64,000 nucleotides of DNA from Streptomyces xiaopingdaonensis (GTDB lineage: Bacteria > Actinomycetota > Actinomycetes > Streptomycetales > Streptomycetaceae), in assembly GCF_000262345.1 (NCBI RefSeq), contig NZ_AJTQ01000037.1, positions 1-64,000 on the forward strand, given 5' to 3'. The notes under the pieces are model-generated. The model saw only the letters and a list, made by a program, of their open reading frames with translations. It had not been told where the DNA came from and did not search any database. The translations under genes were made by a program, and so were the position numbers. Shown in pieces: positions 1 through 7,466 of the stretch (its first letter is position 1; every line of letters starts with the position of its first letter).

Positions 1-64
1 CGGCGGTGGACAGGCGCTGATGTGCGCTCGGGGCGCGCGCGTGGGTTTGCGTCCCCTGTCCCGA

Positions 65-86
65 CCTCCGCGAGATCTCGCGGAGG
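65..86. repeat. 22-bp perfect palindrome upstream of the thiol operon
   Basis: Positions 65-86 read identically on both strands, centred on AGATCT at 73-78; each arm is 11 bases with no loop. It lies 156 bases before the first gene. A palindrome without a spacer suits a dimeric regulator's operator better than a terminator, but it could also be the end of a transcription unit to the left of the window. I see no gene in the rest of positions 1-241. Confidence 0.5.
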
Positions 87-241
87 GAGACGCCTCTCGT
101 CGGGGTCGCCGTCGCCCATGCGTGCCGCGCATCGTGCGAGTGCAGGCGACCTCTGCGCAGACCGCGCCGACCGGGCGAGTACGGTGAGTTGGCGGATCAC
201 CGAGGTGCCAGACGAACCAGTCCGCCAGGGGAGGAGGAGCA

Positions 242-688
242 GTGCGCCGAGCACGCACGACCGACCGGTCGATGAGTTCCTTCCTCCTGCTGCTGATCGC
301 CGTTCTCTTCGGTCTGCTCTGCGTCCACGGGCAGACCGGTCTGCAAGGCGAGTCGGGCCGGGCGGTCACCGGTGCTCCGGTGGTCGGGATGGCGCAGTCC
401 CCGTCGGAGGGTGGAGACGTCGCACCCGCCGAGCACGGTGCACACGCGTCCGCCGCTGACGAGACGGTCACGGACGGCGCCGAAATCCTGCCCGCCGACG
501 GTGGAAGCTGCCCTGAGCGCAAGGCGCCGGAGCAGTCGGGCAGCCCCCATGTCGCAGCGCCTGCCCTGGCGGAACTGCCCTCTCCGGGCGAAGTCGCGGA
601 GACCCCGCGGGCCGCACGATGGCTCGCCCACAGCGAGGAACAGTCCGCGAAGGCACCGCCTCCGCGCGTCTCCGTACTGAGGATTTAG
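242..688 (+). CDS. DUF6153-like small secreted or membrane-anchored protein
   Basis: A 148-residue protein starting at GTG 242, chosen because a GGAGGAG core lies just upstream. Residues 11-31 form one hydrophobic segment after an Arg-rich start, so it is a signal peptide or single anchor. The rest is Ala/Glu/Ser rich, with one Cys, and ends in the LRI tail that I associate with actinobacterial DUF6153 proteins; that family match is from memory of its layout. It lies 101 bases upstream of a membrane protein with a CPVC motif, followed by dsbA-like and ccdA-like genes, so an envelope thiol or metal role is plausible. The molecular function is unknown. Confidence 0.6.
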   Translation: MRRARTTDRSMSSFLLLLIAVLFGLLCVHGQTGLQGESGRAVTGAPVVGMAQSPSEGGDVAPAEHGAHASAADETVTDGAEILPADGGSCPERKAPEQSGSPHVAAPALAELPSPGEVAETPRAARWLAHSEEQSAKAPPPRVSVLRI

Positions 689-789
689 ACCGGCCCGCCG
701 CTCCCACCTCCTTGCCCGAGCCTCCATGGGCTCCGGGGTGCGGAAGCGGCTCCGCGCTCGCGTCCCTCCTCAGTCACGGAGACATCTTC

Positions 790-1305
790 ATGGACCCGTC
801 GCCCGCTTCTCCCGAACCTGTTCCCACAGCCGTCGGGAGCAGCCGCTCCCTGCGTACCGCCCTGGGCGCACTGCGCCTGTGGGAGCCCCGGCAGTGGGTG
901 GCCGCAGCCGCCGCTGCCGTGGCCGCGGCCGTCGTCGTCGGCGTGCCGACCGCCGTCATCCCCAACGCGTTCTTCGGTCGGGAGATCCCCGTCCAGTGGT
1001 GGCACTACCCGGCCCTCGCCCTGACCGCGCTGCTCTCCGGGCTGGTCCTGGGCACGTACCTGCGCCCCGGCCCGCCGGTGGCCCCCGGCGGTCGGCTCGG
1101 CTCGGTCGGGGGAGTGCTGTCCTTCTTCGCCGTGGGCTGCCCGGTCTGCAACAAGATCGTCCTGCTGCTGCTCGGCACGGGTGGCGCGCTCAGCTACTGG
1201 GCGCCGTTGCAGCCCCTGCTCGCCCTCGGCTCGTTGGCGCTGCTTGCCGAGGCGGCACTCCGCCGCCTCAACGCCCAGGCCGCCTGCCCCACGCCCACCG
1301 CCTGA
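790..1305 (+). CDS. Small integral membrane protein with CPVC thiol motif
   Basis: A 171-residue protein. ATG 790 is preferred over an upstream in-frame start because GGAG sits about 8 bases before it and the hydrophobic pattern begins after it. About four membrane spans are visible (roughly residues 37-58, 72-90, 107-130 and 138-155). The third starts with GCPVCNK, a Cys-Pro-Val-Cys motif at residues 117-120 at the membrane boundary. It is not VKOR-like in length or in the other motifs. Its position just before dsbA-like and ccdA-like genes suggests that the cysteine pair joins an electron relay across the membrane. I do not recognise a named family. Confidence 0.7.
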   Translation: MDPSPASPEPVPTAVGSSRSLRTALGALRLWEPRQWVAAAAAAVAAAVVVGVPTAVIPNAFFGREIPVQWWHYPALALTALLSGLVLGTYLRPGPPVAPGGRLGSVGGVLSFFAVGCPVCNKIVLLLLGTGGALSYWAPLQPLLALGSLALLAEAALRRLNAQAACPTPTA

Positions 1306-1381
1306 CGCCGTCTCCTGGGCCCGTTTCCGAGGGCCGATCGGCCAGGCCACCTGATCCTCTGCTCACAGGAGCGTGTTCTTC

Positions 1382-2158
1382 ATGCCCGAGAAGTCTTCTT
1401 CGTCCACTCCCGCCGCCCCGCAGGCGCGCGTACGTCGCAGGCGCACCGTCTGGGCCGCCGGCGTGCTGGTCGCCGCCACCGCCGCGGCCGTGGCGCTGGT
1501 CGCGACCGCCGGCTCCGAGTCGGATCCCGACCGCTCCCAACCCGAGACCTCGGCCGAACCTGTGCCGGGAGATTCCGCACCGGCAGGCCCCGACCTGGCG
1601 CGTCGGGACACCGACGACCCCCTGGCCGTCGGCTCGGTCGACGCACCCGTGGTGATGGTCGAGTACTCCGACTTCCAGTGCCCGTTCTGCGGACGCTTCG
1701 CACGCGAGACCAAGCAGGAACTCCTGAGCACGTACGTGAAGAAGGGGTCGCTGCGCATCGAATGGCGCAACTTCCCCATCTTCGGTGAGGAGTCCGAAAA
1801 GGCGGCGCACGCCGCGTGGGCCGCCGGTCGGCAGGGTGCCTTCTGGGAGTTCCACGACCGTCTCTACGCCGAGCCGCGCGAGCGCAACACCGGCGAATTC
1901 ACGAAGGACAAGCTCGTCGCCCACGCGAAAGCGGTCGGCGTGGAGGACCTCACGCGTTTCCGCCGGGACATGGAATCGGCTCAGGCCCGCCAGGCAGTTG
2001 ATCGCGACCGTGAAGAGGGGTACGCCCTCGGCGTCACCAGCACGCCCGCCTTCCTCGTCAACGGCACACCCCTGCTCGGCGCGCAACCCACGGAAACCTT
2101 CCACGAGGAGATCAAAAGCGCTCTCGGCGAGAGCAAGAACGAGGGCGAGGCGAAATGA
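1382..2158 (+). CDS. DsbA-like thiol-disulfide oxidoreductase, membrane anchored
   Basis: A 258-residue protein with an Arg-rich N-terminus, one membrane segment (about residues 24-44), a Pro/Asp-rich linker and a DsbA/thioredoxin-4 domain from about residue 80. The active site CPFC is at residues 100-103 (SDFQCPFCGRF), and the cis-proline loop is in TSTPAFLVNG. It should act outside the membrane, forming or isomerising disulfides in exported proteins. ATG 1382 is chosen because AGGAG at 1367-1371 gives normal spacing; GTG 1373 would be too close. The stop overlaps the next gene's start by four bases (ATGA), indicating translational coupling to the CcdA-like protein, its probable electron donor. 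Confidence 0.9.
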   Translation: MPEKSSSSTPAAPQARVRRRRTVWAAGVLVAATAAAVALVATAGSESDPDRSQPETSAEPVPGDSAPAGPDLARRDTDDPLAVGSVDAPVVMVEYSDFQCPFCGRFARETKQELLSTYVKKGSLRIEWRNFPIFGEESEKAAHAAWAAGRQGAFWEFHDRLYAEPRERNTGEFTKDKLVAHAKAVGVEDLTRFRRDMESAQARQAVDRDREEGYALGVTSTPAFLVNGTPLLGAQPTETFHEEIKSALGESKNEGEAK

Positions 2159-2991
2159 CGGACGCCGGTATCCTCCTCGCTTTCCTCGGCGGGCTGCTCG
2201 CCTTGCTCAGCCCGTGCAGCGCCCTCCTTCTGCCCGCCTTCTTCGCCTACTCCTTCACCCACGGAACGCGGCTGTTCCGGCACACTGCCGCCTTCTACGC
2301 CGGGCTGTGCCTGACGCTCGTCCCCCTCGGGGCGGGCGGGGCCTTCGCCAGCCGCCTGTTCATCGGTCACCGGGACACGCTCGTCCTCGTCGGCGGCTGG
2401 ACCATGATCGCTCTGGGGGCCGTGCAACTCCTCGGACTCGGCTTCGGCTCCCGCCGCCTCCAGCAACGCGCCGGAGCCCCCTCCGGATCGACGTCCTCCA
2501 CCGTCGCCCTCGGCGCCGTGTACGGGCTCGCCGGATTCTGCGCGGGGCCCGTCCTGGGCAGCATCCTCACCGTCGCCGCGCTCGGCGGGAGCCCGCTGCG
2601 CGGCGGTCTTCTTCTGGCGGTGTACGCCCTGGGCATGGCCGCTCCCCTCTTCTTCCTCGCCCTCCTGTGGAACCGCTGGCAACTGGGGCGGCGCGCCTGG
2701 CTGCGAGGGCGGGGCTTCCGGATCGGCCGCCTGCACCTCCACAGCACCTCGGTGATCGGCGGCCTGCTCTTCATCACCCTCGGCGCCGTCTTCCTCCTCT
2801 TCGACGGTTCGGCCGCGCTGCCGTCGCTGCTGGACGTGGACACCGAGTACGCGTGGGAACAGCGGGTGGCCGCTCTCGCCTCCGCCGTCCCGGGGCACCT
2901 TCTCCTGGCCGCCCTCGCCGCCGCGGTGGCGGTGGGAGCGAGCGTCGTCCTGGTCAGGAACAGCAGGGAGGAGAGCCGCGACCGGCGGTGA
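2155..2991 (+). CDS. CcdA/DsbD-type cytochrome c biogenesis transmembrane protein
   Basis: A 278-residue polytopic membrane protein. The first helix carries LLSPCSALLLPAFF with Cys21, and the fourth carries GFCAGPVLGS with Cys129, the paired cysteines by which CcdA proteins pass electrons from cytosolic thioredoxin to extracytoplasmic thiols. Six or so hydrophobic spans fit the family, followed by a C-terminal extension with one more span near residues 240-268. It is coupled to the dsbA-like gene by a four-base overlap. The expected role is to reduce the CPFC protein and perhaps the CPVC protein. The operon appears to end here; the next gene is convergent. Confidence 0.88.
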   Translation: MTDAGILLAFLGGLLALLSPCSALLLPAFFAYSFTHGTRLFRHTAAFYAGLCLTLVPLGAGGAFASRLFIGHRDTLVLVGGWTMIALGAVQLLGLGFGSRRLQQRAGAPSGSTSSTVALGAVYGLAGFCAGPVLGSILTVAALGGSPLRGGLLLAVYALGMAAPLFFLALLWNRWQLGRRAWLRGRGFRIGRLHLHSTSVIGGLLFITLGAVFLLFDGSAALPSLLDVDTEYAWEQRVAALASAVPGHLLLAALAAAVAVGASVVLVRNSREESRDRR

Positions 2992-3030
2992 GTCGGTCGC
3001 CGCGGTCTGCCCGGAAGCGGGGTCCGCAGG

Positions 3031-4281
3031 TCATCGGCGGTAGGCGCTGGCGGCTATGGCGGGTAGAAGGGTGAGGGAGAGGACACCGCCGGTGAGGGCG
3101 AGGGCGGGGTAGCTGGTGGCGGCGACCATGATGCCGGAGGCCATGCCGCCGGTGGCACCGGCGACGGCGATGGAGACGTCGACCAGTCCCTGCGTCTTGG
3201 CTCGGGTGGCCAGCGGGACGGTGTCGGTGATGATCGCCGTGCCGGAGACGAGGCCGAAGTTCCAGCCGAGGCCCAGCAGGGCGAGCGCGAGGGCGAGGAG
3301 CGGCACGGAGCTGACGGGCGCCGCGGCGGCGACGACGCCGGCGACCAGGAGAGTGGTACCGGACGCGGCGGCGATCTTCATGCGGCCGTAGCGGTCGACG
3401 AGCCGGCCGGTCAGAGGGGACGGCAGGTACATGGCGGCGACGTGGACGGCGATGACGAGCCCGGAGGCGGCGGTGCCGTGGCCGTGGTCGTGCATGTGGA
3501 CCGGCGTCATCGTCATGACCGCGACCATCACGAGCTGGGTGAGGACCATGACCAGCGCCCCGAGGACCACGCCGCCGCGCCCTTCGCTCGGATCGGCGGC
3601 ACCGGCGCCGGCGTCGGTTTCCTCCTTCCTCGCCGAGGCGCGGGCCAGCAGCAGCGGGTCGGGCCGTAGCCGCAGGGCGAGCACGAGTGCGGCCAGCGCG
3701 TAGGCGACGCCGGAGAGGAGGAAGGGGCCGGCGAGGTGGGGGATGCCGAGAGTTTCGGCGAAGGTGCCGATGGGAGCGGCGAGGTTGGGCCCGGCGACGC
3801 CGCCGAGGGTGGTGGCGACCAGGACGGTGGAGACGTCCCGGGCGCGGTGGCCGGGGGCGGCGAGATCGGCTCCGGCGTAGCGCGCCTGGAGGTTGGTGGC
3901 GGTGCCGGCCCCGTAGACGAACAGGGCGAGGAAGAGCAGGACGGGGTTGTCCGACACGGCGGCGACGAGGACGCCGGCCGAACCGAGCGCCCCGGCGAAG
4001 TAGCCGGTCGCCAGGCCGGGGCGGCGGCCGCGGGCTTGGGAGATGCGGCCGACGGCGACGGCGGTGAGGGCGGAGCCGGCGGTGAACAGGGCGCTGGGCA
4101 GCCCGGCGAGACTGGTGGTGCCGAGCATGTCCTGGGCGAGGAGAGCGCCGACGGTGACGCCGGCGGCGAGCCCGGCTCCGCTGAACACCTGGGAGGCGAC
4201 GAGAACGCGCAAGGTGCGACGTTGGGCTTGGGCGAGGTCGGATATGTGGTCCGTCGTGCCGTCGGATGCGGTGTCGGTCAT
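3031..4281 (-). CDS. MFS transporter, drug or metabolite exporter type
   Basis: A 416-residue major facilitator with about twelve hydrophobic spans. A start at 4281 (MTDTASDG) is chosen because GGAAGAGG precedes it; the open frame extends 54 codons further, but that part is low complexity and Arg-rich. The short loop after span 2 reads GRISQARGRRPGLA, the MFS motif between spans 2 and 3, and a second-half copy is seen in GRLVDRYGRMK. A His-rich loop (HMHDHGHGT, near two-thirds of the length) is a small oddity. The gene is divergent from a LysR regulator, so substrate-induced export is a reasonable inference; the substrate is unknown. Confidence 0.88.
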   Translation of the reverse strand: MTDTASDGTTDHISDLAQAQRRTLRVLVASQVFSGAGLAAGVTVGALLAQDMLGTTSLAGLPSALFTAGSALTAVAVGRISQARGRRPGLATGYFAGALGSAGVLVAAVSDNPVLLFLALFVYGAGTATNLQARYAGADLAAPGHRARDVSTVLVATTLGGVAGPNLAAPIGTFAETLGIPHLAGPFLLSGVAYALAALVLALRLRPDPLLLARASARKEETDAGAGAADPSEGRGGVVLGALVMVLTQLVMVAVMTMTPVHMHDHGHGTAASGLVIAVHVAAMYLPSPLTGRLVDRYGRMKIAAASGTTLLVAGVVAAAAPVSSVPLLALALALLGLGWNFGLVSGTAIITDTVPLATRAKTQGLVDVSIAVAGATGGMASGIMVAATSYPALALTGGVLSLTLLPAIAASAYRR

Positions 4282-4921
4282 GTCCTCTTCCGGAGCAGGT
4301 ACTGCAAAGGGCGGGGCGGTGGCTCGGCCGGGCTCGGCGAGTTGTCGGCCCGGTTCGTGCTGGGTGGTGCGTCGGCTGGCGCCGGTTGTGTGCGCCCGGA
4401 CGGCGAACGAGCCGGCCTCGTCACGGCGTTGAAGGTAGTACACCCGCGCAGCCGAACGGCCGCCTCGAAAAGGGCGAGCGCGGGCCCGGTGCTGCTCAGG
4501 GACCAGCCGCCCGGGCAGGACAGGCCGGCACTCCGGCGTCCGGGGCAGTGCACGACGCCCCCGGACCGGCGGAACGCACGGTGCCCGACCGACCAGCCCT
4601 CGACCCGCTCATCCGATCCGGGGAGGACACCGGCGGTTTCGCGGTCCGGGGGGAAGGCGGTGCCCGCTCCGGTCATGATCTCGGCGTCGCACATGCCGCT
4701 CGCCGTCACCCGGACCCGACCGCCCGTCGGCGACGGCGTCCCGGCCGCGGACGGGCACGGAGAGCCTCCGAGCTCGCTCGCGACCACGGCACCGTCCGAC
4801 ATGGATGCTTCCTCCGGGAACAAGGCGATGTCCATAGCTGCTGGTTATGTTGGAGCCACGGAGACCCTAGGCAGGCACGAAACCACCTGGTAGGGGACAG
4901 CGGTGAATGGAGCGATAAGCG
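4282..4921. other. 640-bp intergenic region between divergent MFS and LysR genes
   Basis: No gene is supported here. A minus-strand open frame (4278-4835) starts MDIALFPEEAS but has no Shine-Dalgarno sequence, soon turns low complexity and runs into the MFS start. It could be a decayed gene, and the length is large for a simple divergent promoter. The right end must hold the LysR promoter. The locally A/T-richer stretch at about 4838-4880 is the best place to look for a LysR binding site. Confidence 0.5.
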
Positions 4922-5812
4922 ATGGCTATGGCCGACCGGATGAACCTCGAAGGGCTCCGCTACGCGCAGGCCGTGGCGGAGACCAAGTCGTTCAGCGCCG
5001 CCGCCCGCGCCTACGGCGTGACCCAACCCGCCCTGTCGAACGGCATCGCCAAGCTGGAGGAGCGCCTGGGCGAGAAGCTGTTCGACCGCTCCCCGCGAGG
5101 CGTGACCCAGACGGCGTTCGGTTTCCGCGTCCTGCCCCTGATCGAGCGCGCCCTGGAGGGGTTCGACGCCGTGGCCGCGGAGGCCAGGCGGCTGACGGAA
5201 GTCGGAGAGCAGAAGATCCGCATGGGCCTCTCCCCGCTGATCGGCTCGCGCCTGGTCGCCCGCGCCTTCAGCACGGTCCAGGATCTGCCGGCGCCGCGTG
5301 ACCTCGTGCTGCGCGAGGCGAACATGCAGAAGCTGCGCGAAGACCTGATCGCCGGACAGCTCGACGTCATCCTGATCCCGGCCGTGGCCGCGATGCCGCG
5401 CTTCGAGCATCGCGTCGTCGATGTGGAGCCGATGGCCGTCGTCAGTCCCGGCACTGCGGAATCGACTCCGCTCGAACTCGAAGAAGCGGGCGAGGAGTGC
5501 TTCATCCTCGTGCCGGACACCTGCGGCCTGACCACGTTCACCACGCAGCTCTTCGAGGCGCGCGAGATGCCCCTTCGCACCTACCCGGGGGAAGCCGCCA
5601 GCTACCAGGTCCTCGAGGACTGGTCGAAGCTGGGCCTGGGATCGGCCATGCTTCCCCACTCCAAGCTCAGCTCGCCCGACGCTCCCCATCGCCCGCTCCT
5701 CGACGAGGGCCGCGAGGTGCAGATCTCCTTCGAAGCCGTCTGGAGCGCCGATTCCCCGCTCGCCGCTGACCTCCTCCACCTCGCCGACAGTCTCGCGGCA
5801 GCCCGCGCGTAG
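4922..5812 (+). CDS. LysR family transcriptional regulator
   Basis: A 296-residue protein with an N-terminal winged helix-turn-helix (about residues 8-66; FSAAARAYGVTQPALSNGIAKLEERLG is the classic LysR pattern) and a C-terminal substrate-sensing domain to about residue 290. GGAG at 4909-4912 supports ATG 4922; ATG 4928 is a possible alternative. Divergent from the MFS gene and followed after 128 bases by three small co-directional genes, it could control either side. The effector is unknown. The presence of CMD-like and ABM-like proteins next door suggests a response to a quinone or other electrophile, but that is inference only. Confidence 0.9.
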   Translation: MAMADRMNLEGLRYAQAVAETKSFSAAARAYGVTQPALSNGIAKLEERLGEKLFDRSPRGVTQTAFGFRVLPLIERALEGFDAVAAEARRLTEVGEQKIRMGLSPLIGSRLVARAFSTVQDLPAPRDLVLREANMQKLREDLIAGQLDVILIPAVAAMPRFEHRVVDVEPMAVVSPGTAESTPLELEEAGEECFILVPDTCGLTTFTTQLFEAREMPLRTYPGEAASYQVLEDWSKLGLGSAMLPHSKLSSPDAPHRPLLDEGREVQISFEAVWSADSPLAADLLHLADSLAAARA

Positions 5813-5940
5813 CCATACACAGCACCTATGGCCAGATTCGCAGGACTCCTCTACCGGCGCCTCGGCCGCCTGCCTAACGTGGCAGGCACGTTGCGGAATC
5901 CGCCGCACCGCAGCACCTCGCCGTCGAATGAGGCATAACC

Positions 5941-6231
5941 ATGGCATATCTCGAAATCACCCTGCGAGTGGCCCCGGACAATCGCGCCGCGGCTGCAGGC
6001 GTCTACGAGAAGTACAAGCAGCTCTTCCTGGACACCGTCCCCGGAGCCACCAGCAAGGAACTCCTCGTCCGAGACGAGGATGTCCAAGTCCTCCACGCCT
6101 TCCGGAACGCGGCCGACGCCAAGGCGTACCTGGCCGGCGACCTCTTCACCCGCGACGTGGTCGGAGAGCTGGCCCCGCTGTTGGAGGCCAATCCCGACGT
6201 GCGCGTCTACGAGACCGTCCGAGCCGGGTGA
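5941..6231 (+). CDS. Antibiotic-biosynthesis-monooxygenase-like small protein
   Basis: A 96-residue protein of ferredoxin-like alpha/beta layout: a first strand LEITLRVAP, a helix with VYEKYKQLFLD, strands KELLVRDEDVQVLHAF, a second helix, and a final strand VRVYETV. The pattern and length match the dimeric alpha/beta barrel (ABM) group, whose members include monooxygenases of quinones and small dehydratases. No catalytic residue can be assigned. It is followed with only four bases between genes by a DinB-like protein, and then by a CMD-like protein, so the three are probably one operon. Confidence 0.6.
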   Translation: MAYLEITLRVAPDNRAAAAGVYEKYKQLFLDTVPGATSKELLVRDEDVQVLHAFRNAADAKAYLAGDLFTRDVVGELAPLLEANPDVRVYETVRAG

Positions 6232-6235
6232 CGTC

Positions 6236-6769
6236 ATGTACGAGACCCAGGAACTCCTCCGCGAGTACGACCGGGCCCGCGCCTACACCGACGAGCTGTG
6301 GAAGGACCTCACCCCGGACGAGGTGACGTGGCGACCGCACGAGGACTCCAGCGCCATCGGCTGGCACCTCGGCCACCAGGCCCACGTCGCCCACTTCATG
6401 ATCCGCAACCTCACGGCGGCCGAACCCAGCCCCGACCCGGAACTGGACGGACTCATGGACTCGGCCAACCCGGAGAAGTTCCGCGGCGCGCTACCGACCG
6501 CCGGCCGGCTCACCGCCTTCCGCGACACGGTCGCCGAGCGCGTCCACGCACGCATCGGCGACATCGCGGCCGGCACGGTAGGCGTCCCCGCCCAACTGGG
6601 CGTCGTAGCCCAGCATTTGCTGGTCGCTCTCATCAACCACGAGTACCAGCACGACCAGTGGATCAGCGAGGTCCGTGCCGACGACCTCGGCCACGCACTT
6701 CCGCCCGACCCCGCCTCGGATCGGCTCAGCCGCGTGGACGGCTACCTCGTCTGCAATCCGTACCTCTGA
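6236..6769 (+). CDS. DinB-like four-helix metal-binding protein
   Basis: A 177-residue protein. ATG 6236 lies four bases after the previous stop, so translation is probably coupled. Three His-bearing helices fit the DinB/YfiT fold: a WHLGHQAHVAHF segment near residue 43 and an INHEYQHDQW segment near residue 132. Family members bind a divalent metal through three histidines and often act as thiol transferases with mycothiol or bacillithiol, or form the N-terminal part of EgtB. The thiol link is family knowledge and not shown here. The substrate is unknown. Confidence 0.65.
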   Translation: MYETQELLREYDRARAYTDELWKDLTPDEVTWRPHEDSSAIGWHLGHQAHVAHFMIRNLTAAEPSPDPELDGLMDSANPEKFRGALPTAGRLTAFRDTVAERVHARIGDIAAGTVGVPAQLGVVAQHLLVALINHEYQHDQWISEVRADDLGHALPPDPASDRLSRVDGYLVCNPYL

Positions 6770-6794
6770 GCCCCGCACAGTCAAGGAGCACGAC

Positions 6795-7322
6795 ATGAGC
6801 GATGTGCGCGTCACACCCTGGCAGGACGACACGATCCCCTCGCCCCCGCCCGAACTCCTGGCAGGCATGAAGGCCCGTCGACCCAACGGCGAACTGATCG
6901 GCATCGATCGGGTCCTGCTGAAGAGCTTCCCGCTCGCCACAGGGTGGAACGCACTGCTGGGCCGGATCCGCGCCGAGTTCGAACTCGCCTTGGAACACCG
7001 TGAATTGATCATGCTGCGAGTGGCCGCGCTGAACCGCGCCGACTTCGAATGGAGGGTGCATCACCCGGCGTATCTGCAGGCGGGCGGTACGGAGGAGAAG
7101 TGCGAAGCCCTCCAGGGGGAAGGCGCGGACAGTGACGTCTTCGACGAAGAGGAACGCGCCCTGATCACGCTGACCGACCAGTCCACGAAACAGGTCGAGG
7201 TCGACGCTCTGGTCGTCGAGGAGATGAAGCGCTTGTTCGGCGAGAACCGAACGGTGGAAGCGGTCGCCACGGTCGCGGCCTACAACATGGTTTCCCGCTT
7301 CCTGGTGGCGCTGGCCATCTGA
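6795..7322 (+). CDS. Carboxymuconolactone-decarboxylase-like (AhpD fold) protein
   Basis: A 175-residue protein with an AAGGAG core seven bases before ATG 6795. The central part (ALEHRELIMLRVAALNRADFEWRVHHPAYLQAG) matches the CMD/AhpD helical pattern, including the EWxxHxP core. The CxxC pair used by AhpD for peroxide reduction is absent, so a redox role is unlikely. Such Cys-free members often act as lactone or ring-processing enzymes or have no known activity. It is the last gene of the set 5941-7322, followed by 144 bases and a convergent gene. Confidence 0.75.
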   Translation: MSDVRVTPWQDDTIPSPPPELLAGMKARRPNGELIGIDRVLLKSFPLATGWNALLGRIRAEFELALEHRELIMLRVAALNRADFEWRVHHPAYLQAGGTEEKCEALQGEGADSDVFDEEERALITLTDQSTKQVEVDALVVEEMKRLFGENRTVEAVATVAAYNMVSRFLVALAI

Positions 7323-7466
7323 CGACAAGCAACCTGCCCGCGGTGCTCGGGTCACGTCGTCCGGACCAACTACCGGGTGACGGCCGCCGGTCGACGGGGC
7401 CGGACGGCGGCGATCAGGTCGGATCGACCAGCGACGGGCATACCGGCGGCCGTCCCCGTGGGGCCA

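Noticed and set aside
4278..4835. Minus-strand frame MDIALFPEEAS... between the MFS and LysR genes
   Set aside because: No ribosome site, low-complexity composition and overlap with the MFS start; kept only as a comment on the intergenic region.
7323..7466. Hairpin terminator between the CMD-like gene and the ROK gene
   Set aside because: Several short G/C-rich complementary pieces are present, but none forms a stem clearly better than background.
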